A stretch of 64,000 bases of DNA, from contig NW_019091393.1 of NCBI RefSeq assembly GCF_001949145.1, positions 460,177 through 524,176 of the forward strand. Direction: 5' to 3'. This document shows, in pieces, positions 23,301 through 33,900 of this stretch (position 1 is the stretch's first letter; each line of letters starts with the position of its first letter). The translations under genes and the position numbers were made by a program. The stretch is from Acanthaster planci. Lineage: Eukaryota > Echinodermata > Asteroidea > Valvatida > Acanthasteridae. The notes under the pieces are model-generated. The model made no database searches. It was given only the letters and a program-made list of their open reading frames with translations, and was not told the origin of the DNA.

Positions 23301-23977
23301 GTCCGACAAGCGCAACGTCGGTCTGGTGACAGTGGGTGAATCAGAGCAGGCGTACCGGGGCTGGCTTCGCGCTCTCGGGTAGGTGAAAGTATGGGTAAAG
23401 CCAAGTGATGAGGATGTTCTAGTATAGAGGACGCCTATTGCCTTTACGAGGTGCTCTGCTAATTGTTCATATTCAGTGATGCATATCTTATTTCCTTATG
23501 TTAGATTTCAATGAAGTTTCAGGAATGCCTTCCTTTCATGGTTAATCGCAACTCGGGTTTTTTTCCCCTGTCTTTCATGCATCCGCAGACTGCACGAGAC
23601 AGAAGAGATGATGCATTCTTTTGAGAAATCCAGCTGGTCAGATGAATGCAACAAGTAAGAACGTTACCACATGCATTGTAATAGAAACGAGATCAAGTCA
23701 CAGTGCAGTAGTTTAAATGCACATAGCGATTTCATTAAATTGGAATATTTCAACCTACCTGTGATGTAGCTTGCAAATAATTGACAGGCTTGGCGGAACA
23801 GTCCGTCAACTTTAAAGAAAAAAAGGAAGTCACTGGGCTGGTTCTTCACTTCTCTCTTGTAGAATGATCACGTGGGAGAGGTTTATTAGCAGCAAGGCGT
23901 TGGCTCTCATCACGTCACGACCGAACACAATTACCATCAAACCCTTCGTGACCACTCGAGAGGAGACCGCCCTCTAG
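20357..23977 (+). CDS. PHF24: PHD finger protein 24 (PHF24/GINIP)-like, PHD plus two EF-hands, 9 exons
   Basis: Exons: 20357-20556, 20652-20802, 21234-21419, 21920-21998, 22331-22437, 22747-22839, 23239-23378, 23589-23654, 23863-23977. The total of 1137 nt gives 378 residues (human PHF24 about 400). The start MGTVVTKKKR has Gly2, a possible N-myristoylation site as in vertebrate PHF24. A PHD-type zinc finger (about residues 120-178) shows CAIC, CRVC, HHGC and CPDC. Two EF-hand loops follow: DADGDSVINITD (about 201-212) and DRDNDGSVSWWD (about 245-256). The C-terminus reads ITWERFISSKALALITSRPN then TITIKP, matching the PHF24 end in style. Known vertebrate role: GINIP binds active inhibitory G-alpha subunits and tunes GABA-B signalling in neurons. 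Membrane location and calcium binding here are inferences. A possible AATAAA poly(A) signal is at 25161. Confidence 0.88.
23041..23212. mobile_element. Palindromic MITE family 1, copy 2, in PHF24-like intron 6
   Basis: It is bounded by TA on both sides (TA-CGGGTGATTCACA ... TGAAACGCCCG-TA), which fits a TA target-site duplication. The interior has CTCCAAGAG / CTCTTGGAG, GTCGACCC / GGGTCGAC and the asymmetric centre TTTCCAAACGCGCATTGG. It ends 26 bp before PHF24-like exon 7. Confidence 0.88.
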
Positions 23978-24731
23978 GCTGGAGGTCGCTGCTGGAGAGC
24001 TTGAAGACGGGGAGTGGCTGGGGAGCGAGGAAGAGAAGTGTATTGCATGGCTGCAATCAATATGCTTTCTATTGCAAGTAGCTGCGGCTGTGGCTTCCAT
24101 AGGCGCACGCGCTATTTCCAGCCGCAGCCCCAACTTTTTGGACAGTGAGAGAATGCTTCTCTCCCTGCTTGCCTGTGCTCGTTCCGCGGTGAGCTTTGTG
24201 TCTGGGGGCGTCGTCGGACTACAGTGCATGAAGTGGTTAAAGGGGAGCTCTCCACCACCCAGGGGTGTTCGTAATTTCTGTTAACAGCACCAAGACAGGG
24301 GAGAACGGAAAACATAATTATGTTACAAGACACTGAGGCAATCGTTCTTCATAACACAACGGTTCCAAAGTCTCTGGACTCCAAAACCTCAGATCGGTAT
24401 GAAACGATGTAAACAGGGCTGGGTGGTCCTTGCTGGGTCTAAAGTCAACTTAATTGTGGACATCACAGGTGTAGGGCGGAAATTAACGGGTACTTATAAC
24501 CTGTGTAAACCTGCCACAAGGGGACAAATCTGGGCACGATCGCAACAAACTCTTGAAATTTTACATATTTATTGGAATTTTCGTTGTGTTACTGCTTGTT
24601 GAAAGACTCAATGAAAAACGAGCGTCGACATTTCGATCCTTAACGCTTACCCTTAACACAAAGCACGTTTAGCACTTTTAACAAAGTGTCGCATGTACTA
24701 ATAATGTTCTAGAACTACTTAGCCTACAGTA

Positions 24732-24906
24732 CAGTTGAACCTCGTTAATAAGATCACTGTTAATACAAGATTCTGCTTAAGACAAGGAAATTGTTAGGTC
24801 CCAATCCTTTCGTTTTCACTGTTTTCATTCCTGATGATACAAGGTTCGTGTTATAACAAGGTAATTTGCCAAGTCCAAAGGACCTCTTATTAACGAGGTT
24901 CGACTG
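24732..24906. mobile_element. pogo/Tigger-like MITE
   Basis: Terminal inverted repeats of 22 bp (24732-24753 and 24885-24906) begin CAGTTGAACCTCG and CAGTCGAACCTCG, differing at one position. A TA precedes the left end; TG follows the right, a one-base change from TA. The interior includes ATAACAAGGTAATTTG, a word typical of pogo-group ends. It is 175 bp with no transposase. Confidence 0.8.
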
Positions 24907-25805
24907 TGCTTTTACAGGTAACAATAACAGTTATTACGGTTAACGAGTAATATTCCAACATTCTTTTACGGAGAACCTTATAAAACCATAGATAAGTTCA
25001 CTGTATGAAATATTAGCCTAATTACTTTTAATACTAATGTTGATATTTTATCTCAAGGCAAGTTGAAGCACCATTTTCTTTATTTTTGCAATGTACAAAG
25101 ATGCAACTTAACTATCTGTACATTAAAGTTTACGTTACAATACGTTACGATAGCTACAATAATAAAGACACAGTATAGGCCTACACTTGTATATAACAAA
25201 GGCGAGTAGATGACCATTCGTTTTCGCTTTACTTAAAAAAGTACTCGTCGAAACTTACATTGCATAAAATTACTGTCAAACGATCGACTATCCCGAACAC
25301 AGAATTCGACGATTCGACGTATCTTCCAAACTTGAAATTCAATGTTCATAAATCTCGGAAACACTGAATCGAATAGGCTGGTATCGACTCCCTTGCTTAC
25401 GAGATGTCATTGAATTCCATGTTTCTGAGACGGAAAAAACATAAATTTTTGATTTAAGTTTGATTTCATAAATTTTGATTAAAATCTAGAGTGTCCACAT
25501 TAATCAGACGGTGCCATGGAAGCCAGGTAAACTTCTCTAGAAAAAAATTTCGACGTGACGCTCATGGAACAGAATATGGAAATTCACAGTTCAATTCAGT
25601 CCACAGGAACTGCCGACTAAACCACATCAAAAGTTTCTTATTAGGCATACTAAGAACAACCCAACAGTACTTTTTTTTCAATTTCAAAATGTACATTTAC
25701 ATCTACAAAACTGATTGCAACATACGGTATAATTATTTTACAATGATAAGATTGCCGGATGGAATCAAGGTTGCATTTTACGCGATAGGAGACTCAGTTT
25801 ATGAC

Positions 25806-26070
25806 AATTGGGTCATTCTATCAATTTGGGGACCAATTTTTTTTCCGTCCCTGTTACGTCTGGCACATGATTTCTAATGTTTAGAACTTATTGTTTAATT
25901 TCCAAGACTGAATAAGTACTGAAAATTACCTTCCAAACAAATGAAAATAGTTTGAAATCAATGTCAGTGATACATCCCTCGTCAAACACGTCAGATGGTA
26001 TACATGTCAGAGGTAACAGGGACGGAAAAATGTCAGACTTGGGACCCCAAATTTATAGAATGACCCAATT
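25806..26070. mobile_element. Inverted-repeat element with 16-bp perfect ends
   Basis: AATTGGGTCATTCTAT at 25806-25821 is repeated inverted at 26055-26070. The arms continue imperfectly inward (AATTTGGGG, then CCGTCCCTGTTAC against GTAACAGGGACGG) for about 55-60 bp. No coding capacity. A MITE or foldback element of unknown superfamily. Confidence 0.7.
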
Positions 26071-27119
26071 ACACCTTACATCCTTGCCATGCATGGCCCC
26101 GTTCAGGAAAATCCATACCTGTATTTACAAATAATGATGTTGAGAGGCGATGTTCAAAGACGTGCAGAAGTGTAGTGATTCAGAGTCGCTTTCCAATTTT
26201 ATCACGTCTTGGCGAGAGGTGTTACGTTGATTTAAAATACAGTACAATTAACGAGGAAACAATGTTAACATTACCTATCACACACTTTGATATTGGCACA
26301 AAGTCCGCTTATACCTCAGGACGGGATGTCAAGGTGGCTCCTATTGATACTTAATTTAGGGGTTAAGATAGCACACACAGATTTCAAAATTCATGTAAGT
26401 CTATGCGAGATACCCACGGAAGGTTGAGAAAAATCACAATTAATTACATCATATTTACAAAGGCAAGGTACTATCAAATATGTTGGCGTAATTTCTCCTG
26501 GAAGCTTGTTCGTTCCGTCTCAATCATGTTTACATTTTCTCGGTTTCTCTTTCATTGTGTCTTAGTTTTTGGTTGATTTAATTATTCCTTACACCCCTTT
26601 CACCCTCATACTAATTAGATGACTGGTCGGTGGCACAGCGCCCCCATTGCCCAATGTCAAAAATCGGTTGCAGACACAGAAAAGCTTTTCTGAGCTGGCA
26701 AGACGGAGCGGTGCAAGGCAAAAGTACATCATCTGATGCAAATGAAGTCGAAATTTGAACAATTTTATGGCAAAATTTAAACTTCGAAGAAGGCTCAGCT
26801 CTTCAGCTTGGAAGATTTAACCCTCATTGTCCACAGAGACAAGGTTAGGAGTGTGTATGATTTCAAAGAAAAAAGTTGTGATCCATTCAACGAGAAATCT
26901 CAACCTTTGTCCTGGCTTTCATGAAAGTACTGATGAGCAGCAAAACATTGGAATGCTTTGGTCAGGTATGGTCCGGTAGACTGTCCACTCTAGCTTATGT
27001 ACACCGTGGAACACCTGTCCTGTTGTGGCAAGCTATCTGCGGGGGCCATGTTTCCAAAAAGCCAACCTGTTTACTGAGTCTGTTAGAGCATTTGAGGTGA
27101 CCTGTCCATTGGGGCCATG

Positions 27120-27530
27120 TGTCAACTGTAGCCACTTTCACACTGTGGCCAACTTTACATTAAGGCTGCCCATCCATTGAGACAATCTCAACTCAGGCTA
27201 TCTGTCCACTGAGGCCACTTTCACACTGAGGCCAACTTTACATCNATCTGTCCACTGTGGCCACTTTCACACTGTGGCCAACTTTACATTAAGGCTGCCC
27301 ATCCATTGAGGCAATTTCAACTGAGGCTGTCTGTCCACTGTGGCCACTTTCACACTGTGGCCAACTTTACATTAAGGCTGCCCATCCATTGAGGCAATCT
27401 CAACTCATGCTATCTGTCCACTGAGGCCACCTTTGCACGGAGGCCAAATTTACATTAAGGCCACCCATGCATTGAGGCAATTTCTGAGGCGGTCTGTCCA
27501 CTGAGGCCATCTCTACCGAAGCCAATTCCC
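27120..27530. repeat. Minisatellite, 'ctgtccactgaggcc...' unit
   Basis: Several degenerate copies of a unit containing CCACTTTCACACTGTGGCC, AACTTTACATTAAGGC and CCATCCATTGAGGCAAT follow one another, with shorter related units up to about 27600. It lies just beyond the TIE stop codon (27890), in its 3' UTR or downstream. One base in the array is undetermined (27245), as expected for a hard-to-assemble repeat. Confidence 0.75.
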
Positions 27531-27889
27531 CACTGAGGCCACCTGTCTCCTAAGGCCGCCTATCTGTTAAAGCCACCTGTCCATTAAGGCCAGCTAAGCA
27601 TCAAGGCCATCCGTCTGGCAAGCTCAACATGTAAACTTTAAGTTTTGTTGCCTCCATCACAAAATGCACTCAACATGTGGAACACAGAGGAGTGTTAACC
27701 ATGTCTACTATCAAAACCGTATATCCTTTGTATGTCCCAGATTCCTTTGCATGACCTAAAGATAACGTGTAATACTTGTCTTCTGTTCTGACAGCTGTCT
27801 CTTCCAAACGCCTCGAGTTTAAGACTAGTCAAATCACTGATTGCCAGCTGAAGGATCCTGGGTTTGGCTGGCTTCTGGTTGTTGCTGCA

Positions 27890-27988
27890 TCACACTGGGG
27901 TCGAGGGGCGAATCATGTGCTCCCCTGAACTGATGATAGGGGCGAATTCAAAATTGCTGCGACGGAGAAGTTCGGTGTTCACATAGGG
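27890..27988 (-). other. TIE: TIE C-terminal tail exon with YVNT motif
   Basis: The acceptor TCTTTTGACAG precedes [15 protein letters not shown] and a 32-residue tail ending RPSTPV and TGA. YVNT matches the vertebrate TIE2 tail site that docks SH2/PTB adaptors and PI3K. The later tail tyrosines of TIE2 align with Leu and Phe here. Confidence 0.85.
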
Positions 27989-30900
27989 CTGTCAAAAGAG
28001 AAGGACGCATATTATGAATACGCAAATGAATGAATAAATGAATAAATTATTTCTAGGGGTTCACAGGTATCATTTGTTCCGAGGGAGGGGGGAAAGTCAT
28101 GGGCAACACTATGACAAACAATTTTACACCAGCCTACCACAGTCGAGTGTGGCTTACCTTGTGGGCGTCCGCTAGCTTAGTCAGGGCAATGTTGAGTTGT
28201 TCAAAGGTTGGTCTGTCGTGGGGACGATCCCTCCAGCAGTGACGCATTATGTTGTACCTGTTACAGAAACCAAGAGAAGTCTTCTCTGTTAGAACAGGCC
28301 CACTGCTGGCACTGCTAACCGAGCGTCGGAATTCCATGCTGGTCACTTCCGGGCAGTGACCTGGCTAACAAGGACCAAACGGGGGAAAAGGTAAAAGCAA
28401 TGCTCACACGACGTTATGTGGAACACGGCAGAGACACTTTCAAGTGTTCTGCAGCAAGTTGTTGGGTACTTCGTGATTAAGTACCTGCATGATCGCACCT
28501 GGTGGGGTTCGAACCTACCGTTCACAAATCTACCACTACAGTGAAAAAAGATAACTTGGCACTTCAACGTCTCAATCAGTGTTACAGGTAAGTTCCCTTG
28601 TCTTCGAGTTGGATTCGAACCCTCATTTAAAAATCATGATATGTACTACCAACCTGCACAGATTCCTACGTGGTGAAAATGAAGAAGATACATGTACGTG
28701 CATATCATTATTACCCCTTGTCATCAAGCCAATAAAGAATTCTTTGAATTATGTCGTAACCCCAGCAACATACAACCCTGTGTTGCCGTTTAAATGTATA
28801 TGGCCGATTCATACACCGTCATGGCAACTCACAAGTTACTCCGGGATAGGGAACAGCAAATTGTGACAAAAAGCCTTGCTCAGGGACAAACCAACAGGTT
28901 GGACTCTAACCGATAATCTGCAGAACTACCTGCAGGGTCTTAACTTCAATGCTACTTCAAGAGGTCACGGTACTTTGCGTTACAACCGCTGACCCCCCCC
29001 CAAAAAACCCTGAACAAAACTTGAGCACGCCTCAAGCCGAAGAGCAACGGGGAAACGACACTCACACTTCCTCTTCGCAGTTGAGGGGGGCCTCCATACG
29101 ATAGCCCAGGGGCAGACGTTCATACAGCTCAGCGCAGGACATGCCTGGGTACGGAGTAGCACCTGTATTAACATCCAATTCAAAATATGAACTGAAAGAC
29201 GTACATTCCGCTGAGAACACACTGGGCTGGATCAGGCTTGGTGGACTCTACAGTATAAAGCTTATGATATCTACATTTGAAAAACGCCACAGCTTAAAGG
29301 AGGTTTCCATAATGATTGTATATAACAGCTCGTGTGCTTAAGGAATGAATGACCAAAACCACAGACATATCAAAAATGAAATTAAATTCAAAACACAGTT
29401 GAAGACATGTGGCCATTTTACTCTGACTTCTTCAAATTTTGCACGTCCCAGAATGGAAGGGAAAGAATTCTGATGACTTACCCAGGGAAACAATTTCCCA
29501 CAACAGGATTCCGAAGGACCACCTGCAAGACAGAAAAGATAAGATCCACAAAAGAAACCAATCTGGTTAAGTTCAAGAACAGAATTCGCAGTCACAGTTC
29601 AGGACAAAGGACTGTCTGTCCACGTCATATTGCTTAACCTCACTTGAAGTAGTCCTGTTTGCGAGTGAATTACAACTCTTGTCTATAATCCATCCATACG
29701 AAGTAATGCTGCAAGGTCACCGAGTCAGTCGGGTGTACTTTGTAACGATTATTCTCACAAAAGCTGCCGTCTGCTGCTTAATCTTCCAAGCTCACATTCC
29801 CAGGCCCTTCATGACTGGGCATACATTTCAAACATTTTCAAAATTCATTTCAACAATTCTTCAAAATCCACCAGGTTTTGGGAGGATTTTGCAAGATTGA
29901 GACAAGTGGGACTCAGCCGCTGTCACTTTACGTGGGGCCTGATGCCCATTGGAAACTTCAACACAAAGGATTAGGCATGTGGGATTTACTTACACGTCAC
30001 TTTTGGTCGTGTAAACGCTGTAGTTGAGAGATTCAATTGCCATCCAGCGCACCGGAAGTCTCCCCTGCGAACCAACCAGAAAAAGTCTCAAAAAGGGGTT
30101 CGAATGGCAAGGAAATTTTCAATTTTTACTGAAAAAGAGGAGGCAAATGTTTGTAAATGAGTGCAGAGCTCAGTGCAACACCAAATCAGGAAATAAACCC
30201 ATTAGAAAAAAAAATCGCTACAATGGGCTCACGATCCTATTCACAGAGGTCTTGGGTCAAGCCTGGGACTTGTTGAACTTACCGCCGTGGTCTTGACGTA
30301 GACCTCGTCACTGCGAGACAAGCCAAAGTCCGTCACCTTGCACACCAGGTTTTCACAGACCAGAACGTTACGCGCGGCCAGGTCACGGTGAACACACTGC
30401 AGAGACAGGCGAAAAGTATACACAAAACGTGAGAAGAGACAGAAAATGAGAACTGCTTCAATGCGCGGTAAGGCAAAGTGTTATTCAGAAATCCAAAGCT
30501 GCAAACATTATATTTCAGGAAACTATTAAACTCCATAAGGACGACATTCAGCAAGGGAAGAAATCTAACTAAAATAAAATGAATATGTCGGCAGCAGGGC
30601 GATAATTTAACAGTGCAACAGCAGAGGAAGAACGTGTAGCAGCAACAAAGACGGCTACAGCGTGTAACAGCATCAGCAGTTAGAAGCACTGCATGGCTGC
30701 TGCGGGCTGCAGCAGTCTAGTTCCAGCTGCCTAGTTCTGTTGCCACTGCAGGCACATTGGAGCAGCACGCAAGGCACTAACAGGAACCACAACTGCAGCA
30801 GGTGCATATCTAGAAACAGCACCTTGGCAAGTTGGAATTAAAACAGCACTGTCCTCACACAGTCATTGACAATGCAGATTGCCGTCAGGCAACTAGCACC

Positions 30901-33900
30901 AAGGCAAGGTGGATTACCAAAGTCCGTCCACCTGACAAATCAACATCGGCAATGGGGGGGGGTTTAGCATCATCGACTTACCCCTTTCTCAGACAGATGT
31001 TGCATGCCCCTGGCCACATCCACGGCAAATCCCAGCAGTTGCTCCGAGGTGAAGCCGCCCTCTTCCCCGGGTCCAGCCCCGGCCCCGCCGCCGCACGCCC
31101 CAGTGTGATTGCTGTAGACCTGGTACCCCATCTCCTGTGACCGACTCTGCCTTAGGAAGTTGAGCAGGTTCCCGTGCTTAGCGAACTCCGTGGCTACATA
31201 CAGTATGCCTGTAAAAAGAAATACGACGATGGACTGTCAGTCACAATGAGCCTGCGCACAAAACACTAGAGGGCGCTGTACCGATTACAGCCAAGGTAAA
31301 ACTCATCAATTTGGAAGTAACTTTGTTATGCATCTGAAAGAATTTCACAACATTCACGTCTGCATTACAACAAAAAGCTTTCTCCGTCATTTTCTCAAAA
31401 GGCATTTTAGAAATATCACTAAACTCTGCAAAAACTGACAACAATCCTGTCCGTTGATTTTTCTGGGGGGGTTGAACTTTTTGCCTCATTTCCAACATCA
31501 GAAATAGTCTGGCTTCGATATTTCAAAAAGTTCAAAATTGAATCTTTGAAGACTGGTCTTTACCCATGTGCTCAGTTGCCCCGATAAGGTTGACGATGTT
31601 GGAATGGTTGCCAACCTTACACATGATCTCCAGCTCACCCATGAAATCTCGCCGATCAGACTCGGTAGCACCAGCTAAAAAAACAAGAACCAGGGATATG
31701 AGCAGATTCTGTTTTCATTGGGGGGGCAGGGGAGACTAAAAGGTATCCGATAACAAAACTAATCTCTACTCTGGACTGATTTACTGGTTTATTCAAAACG
31801 TTCAGTGGCAGCCGGCGAAGGGGGGCTGAATCGGCAAGCAGTTTTACAAAAGTGAACTTCACATTAGATTGAAAAAAATTTACTTCAAATTAAAAGTCGT
31901 CATTTCGGTCATCACCAAGACGTGCGTCAGCGAGTGAACAAAGGAATTGGTTATCCAAGTGTTTAAAGTTAGCAGGAATGTGATTACGGATGTCAACCTC
32001 AACTTGAATCTGGGGCATCGTGATAAGCAAAGAGGCCTGCAAAATTCAAAGAAGCTGAAGGCATTTCTACTTCAGAGGGTACTTATCCCCATTTGTGAGT
32101 TAGCTTCGCCCCTGAGACAACCCAATGGAATGTTGTGGGATGAATTTTTTGTCTAAGATTTAGTACGTCTTGCGTCTATTTCATTTTTTTAGAATCGGGC
32201 AAGCTGCGTTGACGCGGTCTTACAGCAATACATCAATTTGTTGTTTGGACTGCTGTGTGATACGGGGTCTGTGTTTGGGGCTGTTGTCCTTGAGGGTGTG
32301 CAATGTCGCCTGTTCCTTACCTTTCAGTGTCTTGACTGCCGCCTCCAGGGCCACGCCCTCCTTCTTGATGACCGCCTTGACCACCTGGCCAAAGTTGCCC
32401 TCGGCGATTACCATGTCCTCCATGACAATGCTGGCCCAGGGGATGTACCAGTAGGCGGGGATTCCGGGCGATTGGGGGGAGGTGGGGGAGGCGGGGAAGA
32501 AAGTGGAGTTTGGGGAGAGGGGGGCCGGCATAGCCAGAGGGGACAGCAGCGTCTGACCTGTGCCGTCATCGTATTCATTGGAGAGTGACCGTTGTCGTAG
32601 CAACTGCGCAGGAAACAAACAGAAAGCTCCATCCACTGTTTGGCTAATAACCAAATAAGATCATTCCAACCGCACACAGGAGGATCAAAACTGACAATTT
32701 CTTCCTTCTTAATAGTCCTTCTTGCTGACAAGAGAAAAATTACGGATTACTGATAAATGCCTAACGCGCAGTGCCTCACAAAGCCTGAAGATAATGACCA
32801 TGTAAGACAACAAAGAAGCACTCCGTTTCAGAGGAGGGAGGAGAAGAGGTTGGGATTTAAAACCGAGTCACAACGATGGGAGACGAGAAAAGTACTACTC
32901 AGTCCACCTGACTCCTCCTATCTCGATAAACGATTTGACATGTCTACTTTCTGAAATGGTTTCCGCAATCAAAAGAATTTTTCTACCCAAAGTCTTTCTA
33001 ACTCCAATTTCAACTTAAAATGGAATGTCAGTCACTGTTTAAAAGCAAGCGTGACATCTTTTTAAATTCTTATATTAGATTGGAGCAAGGATTTCTTGTG
33101 GTCATTTCTTACATCGCTGAATCTCATGATGACGTTGGGGTCGTTGGCATCCAAGCTCATGCTGCGTCTCTTGTTCTTGAAGTAGGACGTGGACACAGCC
33201 GCGCCGAGGGCCACAACTAGCACCATGCATACGATGGCCGAGACAATGATCATGGCCAGTCCAACGCCATCTAAACCACCAGTCACCTCCCCGCTTTGAC
33301 CTGTAAATGGAAATTTAAAAAACAAGGACTATTTACTTGTGCCTGTATTATGGTCAAGACCATCGCGGGATCAGACACAAGACCAGTCACAAGACCAGCC
33401 AAAAACACACTCACAACACCAGTCGCAAGGCCAGTCACAAGACCAGTCACAAAACCAGTCTCAACACCAGTCACTAGACCAGTCACAAGACCAGTCTCAA
33501 CACCAGTCACTAGNNNNNNNNNNNNNNNNNNNNNNNNNNNNNNNNNNNNNNNNNNNNNNNNNNNNNNNNNNNNNNNNNNNNNNNNNNNNNNNNNNNNNNN
33601 NNNNNNNNNNNNNNNNNNNNNNNNNNNNNNNNNNNNNNNNNNNNNNNNNNNNNNNNNNNNNNNNNNNNNNNNNNNNNNNNNNNNNNNNNNNNNNNNNNNN
33701 NNNNNNNNNNNNNNNNNNNNNNNNNNNNNNNNNNNNNNNNNNNNNNNNNNNNNNNNNNNNNNNNNNNNNNNNNNNNNNNNNNNNNNNNNNNNNNNNNNNN
33801 NNNNNNNNNNNNNNNNNNNNNNNNNNNNNNNNNNNNNNNNNNNNNNNNNNNNNNNNNNNNNNNNNNNNNNNNNNNNNNNNNNNNNNNNNNNNNNNNNGCA

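Larger units (their letters stand above)
23978..27889. other. Non-coding interval between convergent PHF24-like and TIE 3' ends
   Basis: It should contain the 3' UTRs of both genes. It holds a pogo/Tigger-like MITE (24732-24906), a long inverted-repeat element (25806-26070) and a tandem array (about 27120-27530). Single undetermined base at 27245. No supported coding exon. Confidence 0.5.

Noticed and set aside
25491-25877. 128-codon open frame
   Set aside because: Runs through A/T-rich non-coding sequence and into an inverted-repeat element; composition is not protein-like.
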